A stretch of DNA of 64,000 bases from positions 1 through 64,000 of the forward strand of contig NZ_JARXYX010000037.1 of NCBI RefSeq assembly GCF_029893585.1. Direction: 5' to 3'. The DNA is from Streptomyces sp. LBL (GTDB taxonomy: Bacteria > Actinomycetota > Actinomycetes > Streptomycetales > Streptomycetaceae). A model generated the notes under the pieces. The model was not told the origin of the DNA and did no database searches. It saw only the letters and a list, made by a program, of their open reading frames with translations. The position numbers were made by a program, and so were the translations under genes. Positions 15,652 through 23,839 of this stretch are shown piece after piece (the first letter of the stretch is position 1; every line of letters begins with the position of its first letter).

Positions 15652-16224
15652 TCAGTTGAGCGAAGGGTCGTCCGGGTACGTGGCGACCATCGCCAGCTCG
15701 TTGCGCTGGCGGCGCAGGACCTCGCGCCAGAGCCTCTCGGGGGACGGGGAGGAGACATCACCGGGTTCCGACTCGACGACGTACCACGCCCCCTCCACCA
15801 GCTCGTCCTCCAGCTGGCCGGGGCCCCAGCCGGCGTAACCGGCGAAGATGCGCAGGGAGCCCAGGGCCGAGGCGAGGAGTTCCGGCGGGGCCTCCAGGTC
15901 GACCAGGCCGATCGCGCCGTGCACCCGGCGCCAGCCCAGCGGGGTCCGGTCGGCTGACCCCCCGCCCGGGATGACGGCGACGCCGAGGGCCGAGTCCAGG
16001 GAGACCGGGCCGCCCTGGAAGACGACACCGGGTTCACCGGCGAGACCCGCCCAGCCCTCCAGGATGTCGCCGACGTCCACCGGGGTGGGCCGGTTGAGGA
16101 CGACACCGAGGGAGCCCTCCTCGTCGTGGTCGAGAAGCAGCACCACCGCACGGTCGAAATTCGGGTCCGCCAGGGCGGGCGTTGCCACGAGCAGCCGTCC
16201 TGTGAGCGAGGACACCTCGGTCAT
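15652..16224 (-). CDS. YqgE/AlgH family protein
   Basis: A 190-residue protein that fits the YqgE/AlgH (DUF179) family over its whole length: LTGRLLVATPALADPNFDRA at the N-terminus, SLGVVLNRPT, then FQGGPVSLD and GYAGWGPGQLEDEL, which are the family's conserved blocks. The family has a known fold but no firm biochemical role. The ATG at 16224 gives the usual start; another ATG three codons upstream (16233) is possible. It is divergent from murA. Confidence 0.88.
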   Translation of the reverse strand: MTEVSSLTGRLLVATPALADPNFDRAVVLLLDHDEEGSLGVVLNRPTPVDVGDILEGWAGLAGEPGVVFQGGPVSLDSALGVAVIPGGGSADRTPLGWRRVHGAIGLVDLEAPPELLASALGSLRIFAGYAGWGPGQLEDELVEGAWYVVESEPGDVSSPSPERLWREVLRRQRNELAMVATYPDDPSLN

Positions 16225-16576
16225 GGCAGACATGATCCCGCATCCCACCCGCGCGTGGGTAGGCGAAACGAAAACGGGCACCAGCGCATGGGGGCACCGA
16301 CGCCCTGTGCACCCCGTAGGGGAACTGTTCGTGTTTTGAACCCTCCCCGGCTGGAGCGGGGATTCCTGGCTCACACTGCTCGACCGTTCAGTGAACGACA
16401 CAAGACTCACGCGATCAGCACCAGCCCGGTTGGGACCAGCCCGGTTGACATCAACGTCATCAAGAGGGCACGGCGCTTGGTTCGCAGACCGCACACCAGG
16501 CAGCTTAGTCGATTCTGTGTCTGGCGATTACTCTTTCCCTTCTGGCCCCTGCCCCACTCATCGGAACGCGAGATAC
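16225..16576. other. divergent yqgE-murA intergenic region
   Basis: 352 bases without a gene. It holds a small hairpin, CCCCG/CGGGG at 16345-16361, followed by ATTCCTGGCTCAC, which resembles the palindromic end of IS200/IS605 elements, and a 13-base direct repeat ACCAGCCCGGTTG (16420-16432 and 16435-16447). The murA promoter must lie here; a TTGACA at 16445-16450 lacks a convincing -10 partner. Confidence 0.45.
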
Positions 16577-17917
16577 ATGACCGTCAACGACGATGTCCTG
16601 CTTGTCCACGGCGGAACTCCGCTGGAGGGCGAGATCCGTGTCCGCGGTGCGAAGAACCTCGTACCGAAGGCCATGGTCGCCGCCCTGCTGGGCAGCGAGC
16701 CGAGTCGACTGCGCAATGTTCCGGACATCCGTGACGTCCGGGTCGTACGCGGTCTGCTGCAACTGCACGGGGTGACGGTCCGTCCGGGGGAGGAGCCGGG
16801 CGAGCTGGTGATGGATCCCTCGCACGTGGAGAGCGCGAATGTCGCGGACATCGACGCGCACGCGGGTTCGAGCCGCATCCCGATCCTCTTCTGCGGCCCG
16901 CTGCTGCACCGCCTCGGCCACGCGTTCATTCCGGGTCTCGGCGGCTGCGACATCGGCGGCCGGCCGATCGACTTCCACTTCGAGGTGCTGCGGCAGTTCG
17001 GCGCGCGGATCGAGAAGCGGGCGGACGGCCAGTACCTGGAGGCGCCGCAGCGCCTGCGTGGCACGAAGATCCGGCTGCCGTACCCGTCCGTCGGCGCGAC
17101 CGAGCAGGTGCTGCTGACGGCCGTTCTGGCCGAGGGCGTCACCGAACTCTCCAACGCGGCCGTGGAGCCCGAGATCGAGGACCTCATCTGCGTACTGCAG
17201 AAGATGGGGGCGATCATCGCGATGGACACCGACCGCACCATCCGCGTCACCGGTGTGGACAGCCTCAGCGGCTACGACCACCGCGCGCTCCCGGACCGGC
17301 TGGAGGCCGCCTCCTGGGCGTCCGCCGCGCTGGCGACCGAGGGCAACATCTACATCAAGGGCGCCCAGCAGCGCTCGATGATGACGTTCCTCAACACCTT
17401 CCGGAAGGTCGGCGGTGCCTTCCGCATCGACGACGAGGGCATCCGGTTCTGGCACCCCGGCGGCGAGTTGAAGTCCATCGCCCTCGAAACGGACGTCCAC
17501 CCGGGCTTCCAGACGGACTGGCAGCAGCCGCTGGTCGTCGCCCTCACCCAGGCCACGGGCCTGTCCATCGTCCACGAGACGGTGTACGAGTCCCGGCTGG
17601 GCTTCACCTCCGCGCTCAACCAGATGGGCGCCCACATCCAGCTCTACCGCGAGTGCCTGGGCGGCTCGAACTGCCGCTTCGGCCAGCGCAACTTCCTGCA
17701 CTCCGCGGTCGTGTCGGGCCCCACCAAGCTCCAGGGCGCCGACCTGGTCATCCCCGACCTCCGCGGCGGCTTCTCGTACCTCATCGCCGCGCTCGCAGCC
17801 CAGGGCACGTCCCGCGTCCACGGCATCGACCTGATCAACCGCGGCTACGAGAACTTCATGGAGAAGCTCGTGGAACTGGGCGCGAAGGTGGAGCTGCCGG
17901 GCAAGGCACTCGGGTAA
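16577..17917 (+). CDS. murA: UDP-N-acetylglucosamine 1-carboxyvinyltransferase (MurA)
   Basis: A 446-residue enolpyruvyl transferase that adds enolpyruvate from PEP to UDP-GlcNAc, the first committed step of peptidoglycan synthesis. The N-terminal RGAKNLVPKAM supplies the conserved Lys-Asn pair, and the PEP-binding Cys is C124 in GGCDIGGRPID, so fosfomycin sensitivity would be expected at this residue. The GATEQVLLTAVLAEG segment and the C-terminal DLRGGFSYLIAALAAQGTS are family hallmarks. I chose the ATG at 16577 (MTVNDDVLLVHGG) as in homologues; the frame upstream lacks bias. Streptomyces often carry two murA copies; this one lies beside hup, divergent from yqgE. Confidence 0.95.
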   Translation: MTVNDDVLLVHGGTPLEGEIRVRGAKNLVPKAMVAALLGSEPSRLRNVPDIRDVRVVRGLLQLHGVTVRPGEEPGELVMDPSHVESANVADIDAHAGSSRIPILFCGPLLHRLGHAFIPGLGGCDIGGRPIDFHFEVLRQFGARIEKRADGQYLEAPQRLRGTKIRLPYPSVGATEQVLLTAVLAEGVTELSNAAVEPEIEDLICVLQKMGAIIAMDTDRTIRVTGVDSLSGYDHRALPDRLEAASWASAALATEGNIYIKGAQQRSMMTFLNTFRKVGGAFRIDDEGIRFWHPGGELKSIALETDVHPGFQTDWQQPLVVALTQATGLSIVHETVYESRLGFTSALNQMGAHIQLYRECLGGSNCRFGQRNFLHSAVVSGPTKLQGADLVIPDLRGGFSYLIAALAAQGTSRVHGIDLINRGYENFMEKLVELGAKVELPGKALG

Positions 17918-17920
17918 GAC

Positions 17921-17981
17921 AAAGGGCAACACGCCCTTTGCGTACGACGATGGGGCGGCCCCCGGTGAGGGGGCCGCCCCA
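17921..17981. terminator. bidirectional terminator between murA and hup
   Basis: Two hairpins lie between convergent genes: a small AAAGGGC/GCCCTTT stem at 17921-17939, and a strong perfect 13-bp stem, TGGGGCGGCCCCC against GGGGGCCGCCCCA, at 17951-17981. Either strand would be terminated. Confidence 0.85.
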
Positions 17982-18028
17982 TTGGCGTTACTGGGCCTCG
18001 TACGCAGTTCTGTCGCGTACGTGAAGGC

Positions 18029-18310
18029 TTACTTGCCCTTGGCGGCTTCCTTGAGCTTCGAGCCCGCCGAGACCTTGACGCTGTAGCCCTCCGGGATCTG
18101 GATCGGGTCACCGGTCTGCGGGTTGCGCGCGGTACGAGCGGCACGGAGGGTGCGCTCGAAAGTCAGGAAGCCGGGGATGGTGACCTTCTCGTCGCCCTTG
18201 GCGACGATCTCACCGACGGTCTCGGCGAACGCGGCCAGAACGGCGTCGGCGTCCTTGCGAGTCACCTCGGCGCGGTCGGCCAGCGCGGCCACCAGCTCAC
18301 TGCGGTTCAT
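18029..18310 (-). CDS. hup: nucleoid protein HU
   Basis: A 93-residue HU-type histone-like DNA-binding protein. It starts MNRSELVAALADRAEVTRKD, has the beta-arm region PGFLTFERTLRAARTARNPQ, and ends PEGYSVKVSAGSKLKEAAKGK, so it is the short form without the Lys-rich tail of the second Streptomyces HU (HupS). It dimerises, bends DNA and compacts the nucleoid. The ATG has a GGAG site 8 bases upstream. It corresponds to hupA of S. coelicolor by neighbourhood (recalled). Confidence 0.95.
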   Translation of the reverse strand: MNRSELVAALADRAEVTRKDADAVLAAFAETVGEIVAKGDEKVTIPGFLTFERTLRAARTARNPQTGDPIQIPEGYSVKVSAGSKLKEAAKGK

Positions 18311-18501
18311 GTTGTTACTCCTGTGTTCTTCTTGCCATTGAGGCGTGCCACGCGGCGGAGCCGCATGTTGGGCGCTGTGAAGCCGATGCCCTCGCGCCCA
18401 GGGACGCATCCTGCCCCTACCTGCGGCGGGAAAGCCAATCCGGCACCCGTTGGAAACGTGTAAACACCCGAGGGAGTCACACGAAAAGAGGGACCGAGCC
18501 T

Positions 18502-18543
18502 GGCCGCCACGATAAACGGCGGCCGTGGAACCCGGGTTCCACG
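18502..18543 (-). terminator. double-hairpin terminator of malic enzyme gene
   Basis: Forty-three bases after the malic enzyme stop lies a perfect 20-base palindrome, CGTGGAACCCGGGTTCCACG (18524-18543), directly joined to a second dyad, GGCCGCC/GGCGGCC with a 9-base loop (18502-18524), which share one base. There is no U tract. Tandem GC-rich hairpins without U tracts are common terminators in Streptomyces. A regulatory role for hup, whose promoter lies downstream, cannot be excluded. Confidence 0.6.
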
Positions 18544-18585
18544 ACGCGCCGATATCAAGCCCACCGTGGTAATCCTCACAGCCTC

Positions 18586-20001
18586 CTACGAGGCTACGCC
18601 TGCCGCCTTCGCGGCTTCCCGCACCGCCCCGGCGACCGCGCCCGCGACCTTCTCGTTGAAGACGCTCGGGACGATGTAGTTCGCGTTCAGCTCGTCCTCG
18701 GTCACCACGTCCGCCAGCGCCTTCGCGGCGGCGATCATCATCTCGGTGTTGACCGTGCGGGACTGCGCGTCCAGCAGACCGCGGAAGACGCCCGGGAAGA
18801 CCAGCACGTTGTTGATCTGGTTCGGGAAGTCGGAGCGGCCGGTGGCCACAACCGCCGCCGTCAGGCGGGCGATCGCCGGATCCACCTCGGGGTCCGGGTT
18901 CGCGAGCGCGAACACGATGGCGTCGTTGGCCATGGCGGCCACGTCGTTGCCGTCGAGGACGTTCGGGGCCGAGACGCCGATGAAGACGTCCGCGTCGCGC
19001 ACGGCCTCCTTCAGGGTGCCGGTGAGGCCCTCGGGGTTGGTGTTGTCGGCGATCCAGCGCAGCGCCGAGCCGGGGGCGGCGTCGACGAGGTCCTCACGGC
19101 CGGCGTGCACGACGCCGTGGATGTCGGCGACGACCGCGTTCTTCACGCCCGCCGCGATCAGCAGCTTGAGGATGGCCGTACCGGCCGCACCGGCACCGGA
19201 CATGACGACCCGGATGTTCTCAATTGCCTTGCCCGCCACGCGAAGTGCGTTCGTGAGCGCGGCGAGGACGACGATCGCCGTACCGTGCTGGTCGTCGTGG
19301 AAGACGGGGATGTCGAGGGCCTCGCGCAGCCGCGCCTCGATCTCGAAGCAGCGCGGGGCCGAGATGTCCTCGAGGTTGATGCCGGCGAAGCCCGGGGCGA
19401 TCGCCTTGACGATCTCGACGATCGCGTCGGTGTCCTGGGTGTCCAGGCAGATCGGCCAGGCGTCGATGCCGGCGAAGCGCTTGAAGAGGGCCGCCTTGCC
19501 CTCCATGACCGGGAGGGCGGCCATCGGGCCGATGTTGCCCAGGCCCAGCACGGCCGAACCGTCCGTCACGACCGCAACGGAGTTGCGCTTGATGGTGAGG
19601 CGGCGGGCGTCCTCGGGGTTCTCGGCGATGGCCATGCAGACGCGGGCGACACCCGGCGTGTAGATCATCGAGAGGTCGTCACGGTTGCGGATGGGATGTT
19701 TGGACTGCATCTCGATCTTGCCGCCGAGGTGCATGAGGAACGTACGGTCGGAGACCTTGCCGAGGATGACGCCCTCGATGCCGCGCAGTTGCTCGACGAT
19801 CTCTTCGGCGTGCGCGGTCGAGGTGGCCGCGATGGTGACGTCGATGCGCAGCTTCTCGTGGCCGGACGCGGTGACGTCGAGGCCGGTCACCGAGCCTCCG
19901 TGGGACTCGACGGCTCCGGTGAGCAGGGAGACCGCGGTTCCGCTCGCGGGCACCTCCAGCCGGACCGTCATCGAGTAGGAGACGCTGGGCGCCGTTGCCA
20001 T
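18586..20001 (-). CDS. malic enzyme with N-terminal ACT domain
   Basis: A 471-residue malate oxidoreductase (decarboxylating) that turns malate into pyruvate and CO2. Residues about 8-90 form an ACT-like regulatory domain. The catalytic part starts near 95 with YTPGVARVC (catalytic Tyr), then GKAALFKRFAGIDAWPICLD (catalytic Lys), INLEDISAPRCFEIE and PVFHDDQHGTAI (metal-binding acids), and a Rossmann loop GAGAAGTAIL. An AGAGGAAG site precedes the ATG. The homologous S. coelicolor enzyme (SCO2951, recalled) prefers NAD; I cannot judge cofactor choice here. The ACT domain suggests allosteric control. Confidence 0.92.
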   Translation of the reverse strand: MATAPSVSYSMTVRLEVPASGTAVSLLTGAVESHGGSVTGLDVTASGHEKLRIDVTIAATSTAHAEEIVEQLRGIEGVILGKVSDRTFLMHLGGKIEMQSKHPIRNRDDLSMIYTPGVARVCMAIAENPEDARRLTIKRNSVAVVTDGSAVLGLGNIGPMAALPVMEGKAALFKRFAGIDAWPICLDTQDTDAIVEIVKAIAPGFAGINLEDISAPRCFEIEARLREALDIPVFHDDQHGTAIVVLAALTNALRVAGKAIENIRVVMSGAGAAGTAILKLLIAAGVKNAVVADIHGVVHAGREDLVDAAPGSALRWIADNTNPEGLTGTLKEAVRDADVFIGVSAPNVLDGNDVAAMANDAIVFALANPDPEVDPAIARLTAAVVATGRSDFPNQINNVLVFPGVFRGLLDAQSRTVNTEMMIAAAKALADVVTEDELNANYIVPSVFNEKVAGAVAGAVREAAKAAGVAS

Positions 20002-20121
20002 GGCCGACTTCCTCTGCTTTCACCGGGTGACGCTGGATGCGGTCCGATCGTCGCACCTACCGCCGGGTAGACGTTAGCCGGGTGGGATTGCGAACGTTTT
20101 GTTCGCCAGGTGATCACAAGA

Positions 20122-20262
20122 AAAAGAGGCCCACGTCACTCGGTGACGTGGGCCTCCCCGACGTTCAGTGGCACCGACCCGCCATGCTCGCCTCGCGGCA
20201 AGTGGTCGCTCGTAGCGACGAAGGTTGGGCCCGGGGGCTTGGATCGGGCCGGTGCCACGTCC
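20122..20262 (-). ncRNA. structured small RNA candidate between malic enzyme and helD
   Basis: Reading the minus strand, an outer 9-bp stem (GTGGCACCG at 20258-20250 with CGGTGCCAC at 20176-20168) closes a junction with three inner hairpins: GGCCCG/CGGGCC, GTCGCT-ACG-AGCGAC, and CTTGCC/GGCGAG closed by a GCGA (GNRA) tetraloop. It is followed at once by a perfect intrinsic terminator (20156-20126, then U5). No ORF fits. An expressed sRNA (scr2952) is, as I recall, reported at the matching place in S. coelicolor; I could not check this. It could also be the structured 3' UTR of helD, 55 bases downstream of its stop. Confidence 0.6.
20126..20156 (-). terminator. intrinsic terminator of sRNA/helD transcript
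   Basis: A perfect 14-bp stem, GAGGCCCACGTCAC with GTGACGTGGGCCTC and a 3-base loop, is followed on the minus strand by TTTTTCTTG. This is the most canonical terminator in the window and fixes the transcript direction as minus. Confidence 0.9.
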
Positions 20263-20315
20263 AGGCTAACAAACGGATGCCCGAAGGCAATTCCCGTCCG
20301 GGGAGTTCACCGAAA

Positions 20316-22913
20316 TCAGTCCCTCAGCAGGTCCGGCACACCGTCCACATCCGGGGCGTCCCGCTCCCCCGACACCACCGTGAGCTGCTGCGTCGCCCGG
20401 GTCAGGGCCACGTACAGCACCCGAAGTCCCGCCGGTGACTCGTCCGCGATCTCCGCCGGGGAGACGACGACCGTGGCGTCGTACTCCAGGCCCTTCGCCT
20501 CCAGGCTGCCGAGCGCCACCACCCGGTCACCGAGTCCGGCCAGCCAGCGCCTGGCCTCCTCGCGGCGGTTCATGGCGACGACGACGCCGACCGTGCCGTC
20601 CACCCGGTCGAGCAGGTGGGCGGCCTCGGAGCGGACGGTCTGGGCCAGGGAGTCCCGTACGCCGGCGCTGTGTCCCCTGTTTGTTGCGTTCGTGGCGTTC
20701 GTTGCCACAAAACGCGGCTGTACGCCGGTGGAGCGGACCGCCGACGGGGACGCCATACCCGGCATGGCCAGCGCCAGCACCTTCGCGGCCAGCTCGGCGA
20801 TCTCGGCCGGGTTGCGGTAGTTCACCGTGAGCTGGAAGCGACGGCGCGGGCGGGTACCGAGGGCCTCGTCGCGGGCCTGGGCCGCCTCGTCGGGGTCGGA
20901 CCAGGAGGACTGGGCCGGGTCCCCGACGACCGTCCAGGTGGCGTGCCGGCCACGGCGGCCGAGCATGCGCCACTGCATCGGCGTGACGTCCTGGGCCTCG
21001 TCGACGATGACGTGGGCGTACTCGGTGCGCTCCTGGGCGAGCCGCTCGGCCCGCTCGCGCTGGGTCTCCTCGCGCACCGGCATCAGCTCCTCCAGGCCGG
21101 TGAGCTGGTCGAGCGGGTCCGCCTCGCGCTTGCGGCGGGGGCGGGCGGGGGCACCGAGGATCGCCTGGAGCTCGTCGAGCAGGGCGATGTCGTGCACGGT
21201 GAAGCCTTCGCGGCGCAGGGAACGGGCAACCTTGCGGACCTCGCCGGGGTTGAGGATCCGCCGGGCCCAGCGGCCCAGCCGCCGCTCGTCGGCCATGGCG
21301 TCCAGGACGGCTCTCGGGGTCAGCTCCGGCCACCAGGCGTCGAGGAACTCGAGGAAGCTGTCCTCGGAGCTGACGTCCTCGTCGAAGGAGGAGCGCAGCT
21401 CGGCGGCCAGCTCCGGGTCGGTGTGCCGGCCGTTCGCGCCGGACCGCGTCCACAGGGCGTCCAGAAGCAGCTTGCGGGCGCGGGGGCGCAGAAGGTTCAC
21501 GGGGGCGTTGCCACCGAGGACGCTCTGCCGGATACGGTCCAGCTCAGCGGCCTCCAGCTCCAGCCGCCGGTTGAAGGCGACGACTCTGAGCCGGGTCGGC
21601 GGGCCGGCGGTGGCTTGCGGCGCCACCGGGGTGCGCTGACCGCTCTCGCCGGGCTCGCGGCCCTCGTCGCTCTGGTCGCTCTCATCACTCTGGTCGCTCT
21701 CGTCGCTCTCGTCGCCGAAGGCGAGCTGACCGAAGGCGAGCTGACCGGAAACGGGGCGGCCGGAAGCGGGGCGGCCGGAGGCGCCCGGGCGCGGGTCGGC
21801 GTCCCTGCCTCCCGCAGTGCCGGGACCCGCGCCGCCGGGACCCAGCTCCAGGGCCCCGCGGGCGGCCTTCCGCAGCACCTTCAGCATGCGGTAGGAGCCC
21901 TTGGCGCGGGCCGTGGCCGGGGAGTCGTACAGCGTGGCCTCGGCGCCGGCCGCTTCGTCGGCGAGTGAGCCGATCGCCCGGATGGCGACCTGCCCTTCCT
22001 CGCCGAGGGAGGGCAGCACGCCTTCCGTGTACGCCACGAGCAGCGGGGTCGGGGAGACGATGAGGATGCCGCCCGCGTACCGGCGCCGGTCCTGGTAGAG
22101 GAGGTAGGCGGCCCGGTGCAGGGCGACGGCGGTCTTGCCGGTGCCGGGGCCGCCCTCGACGTAGGTCACGGAGGCGGCGGGTGCGCGGATCACCAGGTCC
22201 TGCTCGGCCTGGATGGAGGCGACGATGTCCCGCATGGTGTGGGTGCGGGCCTGGCCGAGGGCGGCCATCAGGGCGCCGTCGCCGATGACCGGGAGTTCGT
22301 GCCCGCCGAGGAACGCCTTCAGCTCGGGGCGCATCAGGTCGTCCTCCACGCCGAGGACCTTGCGGCCCTTGGAGCGGATCACCCGCCGGCGCACGACCCG
22401 GCCCGGATCGACCGGGGTGGAGCGGTAGAACGGGGCGGCGGCGGGAGCCCGCCAATCGATGACCAGCGGAGCGTAGTCGGAGTCGAGGACCCCGATGCGG
22501 CCGATGTGGAGGGTCTCGGCGATGTCTGCCGTGTTGTCCTCCCGCACCGCGCCGTCGGCGGGCTCCACGGCGGTGTACGCGCCGTCGGGTCCCTTCTTGC
22601 CGTCCATGCCGGGGAGCAGGTCGATCCGGCCGAAGAGGAAGTCCTCGAACTCGTTGTTCAACCTGTTCAGATGAATGCCCGCCCGGAAGACCTGGGCGTC
22701 CCGCTCCGCGAGCGCGCCCGGCGTGCCGACCTGGCCCCGTTTGGCCGCGTCGTTCATGAGGAACTCGGCCTCGTGGATCTTCTCCTCAAGCCGCTGGTAC
22801 ACGCGGTCCAGGTGTTCCTGTTCGACGCTGATCTCGCGCTCCCGCACGGAATCCTGGACGGAGTCCTGTGCGGAAACGCGAACCGCGGTTTCCTGCTGAG
22901 CCTGAGCGGCCAC
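20316..22913 (-). CDS. helD: HelD-type RNA polymerase-associated helicase
   Basis: An 865-residue UvrD/Rep-like superfamily 1 ATPase with the HelD layout. The N-terminal arm (about 28-95) is a charged helical pair, EQEHLDRVYQRLEEKIHEAE..., which in HelD enters the RNA polymerase secondary channel. Walker A is GGPGTGKT (254-261), Walker B/motif II HVIVDEAQD (634-642), and motif VI VALTRAT is near the end. HelD removes stalled RNA polymerase from DNA, and some actinobacterial versions protect it from rifampicin. Residues about 357-438 are an extra low-complexity insert (GRPASGRPVSG, QLAFGQLAFG, DESDESDQSDESDQSDE). A second small repeat, TNATNATN, lies near the C-terminal part. I see no rifamycin-type inverted repeat upstream. 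Confidence 0.85.
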   Translation of the reverse strand: MAAQAQQETAVRVSAQDSVQDSVREREISVEQEHLDRVYQRLEEKIHEAEFLMNDAAKRGQVGTPGALAERDAQVFRAGIHLNRLNNEFEDFLFGRIDLLPGMDGKKGPDGAYTAVEPADGAVREDNTADIAETLHIGRIGVLDSDYAPLVIDWRAPAAAPFYRSTPVDPGRVVRRRVIRSKGRKVLGVEDDLMRPELKAFLGGHELPVIGDGALMAALGQARTHTMRDIVASIQAEQDLVIRAPAASVTYVEGGPGTGKTAVALHRAAYLLYQDRRRYAGGILIVSPTPLLVAYTEGVLPSLGEEGQVAIRAIGSLADEAAGAEATLYDSPATARAKGSYRMLKVLRKAARGALELGPGGAGPGTAGGRDADPRPGASGRPASGRPVSGQLAFGQLAFGDESDESDQSDESDQSDEGREPGESGQRTPVAPQATAGPPTRLRVVAFNRRLELEAAELDRIRQSVLGGNAPVNLLRPRARKLLLDALWTRSGANGRHTDPELAAELRSSFDEDVSSEDSFLEFLDAWWPELTPRAVLDAMADERRLGRWARRILNPGEVRKVARSLRREGFTVHDIALLDELQAILGAPARPRRKREADPLDQLTGLEELMPVREETQRERAERLAQERTEYAHVIVDEAQDVTPMQWRMLGRRGRHATWTVVGDPAQSSWSDPDEAAQARDEALGTRPRRRFQLTVNYRNPAEIAELAAKVLALAMPGMASPSAVRSTGVQPRFVATNATNATNRGHSAGVRDSLAQTVRSEAAHLLDRVDGTVGVVVAMNRREEARRWLAGLGDRVVALGSLEAKGLEYDATVVVSPAEIADESPAGLRVLYVALTRATQQLTVVSGERDAPDVDGVPDLLRD

Positions 22914-22996
22914 CGAGCCCCCTTCTGACGTGCTGGGAAGCCGTCAACCGTACGCGAAGGAGGGCCCGGGAAGCTATGCGCCCACTCTCAGTGGAT

Positions 22997-23839
22997 TCAC
23001 ACGTCGACGTTGACGAGCTTCTTCCCGTCGAACGTCATGACCTCGATGTGGTCGAGCTCGCTGGTGTCCATGGACACGCCGCCGTTGATGTAGAGCGGGC
23101 TCTTGGCCTGCTCGGTGGTGGCGTCGGGGAGGCCGTAGCCCGGAGCCGGGACGGACCAGGAGGCGGCCGTCTCACGCTCGCCGTTCTTCCCGACGAAGAT
23201 CAGGGTGCACTTCAGCGGACCCTTGACGCCCTTGAGCTCGAGGATCGAGGAGATGCCCCAGAGCTTCTTCTGCAGGGCGACGGTCGCACTGACCTTCGTC
23301 GTGGCGTCGGTGGCCGAAACCTTGTCCTTGGCCACCGTGTTGTCGAAGAGGTCCTTGGCGGGGTTCGCCGCGAGGGTCTGGTTGCCGCCCCCACTGGTGC
23401 CGCCCGAGGATCCGCCGCTCGTCGCCATGGCCACGATCGGGCCGCCGATGATCAGCGCGGCCGCGGCCGCCACCATGTAGAAGCTCTTGCGGCGCTTCTG
23501 GGCCCGGCGCTCGGAGACCTCGTCGACGAGGTTGTTCACCAGCCGCGGGCTGGGCTTCGCGGACAGCGACTCGCCGATCGCGGGAGTGCCGGAGGCGGCC
23601 GGCAGGTCCGCGAGGGCGGCCAGCATCGGCTCCATCCCGGCGAGCTCGTCGAGCTGTTGGGCGCACCATTCGCAGGTGGCGAGATGGGCCTCGAAAGCGG
23701 TTGCTTCGGCATCGTCGAGGAGCCCGAGGGCATAAGCACCGACGGTTTCGTGCTCGTTCGGGCCCGGAGATCCCATCATGGGGCCAGACATACCCGCACC
23801 ACCCGTACCGAATCCCTGTGATCCTCCGTACACACTCAT
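22997..23839 (-). CDS. rsuA: membrane anti-sigma factor (RsuA type)
   Basis: A 280-residue single-pass membrane anti-sigma factor. A zinc-binding anti-sigma (ZAS) motif H52-x3-C56-x2-C59 lies in the cytosolic N-terminal domain, one membrane helix spans about 119-139 (FYMVAAAAALIIGGPIVAMA), and the outer C-terminal domain resembles an anti-sigma-K-like beta domain ending in DTSELDHIEVMTFDGKKLV. Its ATG overlaps the sigma gene stop by one base (TGATG), so the pair is translationally coupled. It should hold SigU inactive at the membrane until an envelope signal. The symbol comes from S. coelicolor SCO2953 (recalled). Confidence 0.88.
   Translation of the reverse strand: MSVYGGSQGFGTGGAGMSGPMMGSPGPNEHETVGAYALGLLDDAEATAFEAHLATCEWCAQQLDELAGMEPMLAALADLPAASGTPAIGESLSAKPSPRLVNNLVDEVSERRAQKRRKSFYMVAAAAALIIGGPIVAMATSGGSSGGTSGGGNQTLAANPAKDLFDNTVAKDKVSATDATTKVSATVALQKKLWGISSILELKGVKGPLKCTLIFVGKNGERETAASWSVPAPGYGLPDATTEQAKSPLYINGGVSMDTSELDHIEVMTFDGKKLVNVDV

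Noticed and set aside
22914..22996. Rifamycin-associated inverted repeat upstream of helD
   Set aside because: No convincing long inverted repeat in the short region upstream of helD.
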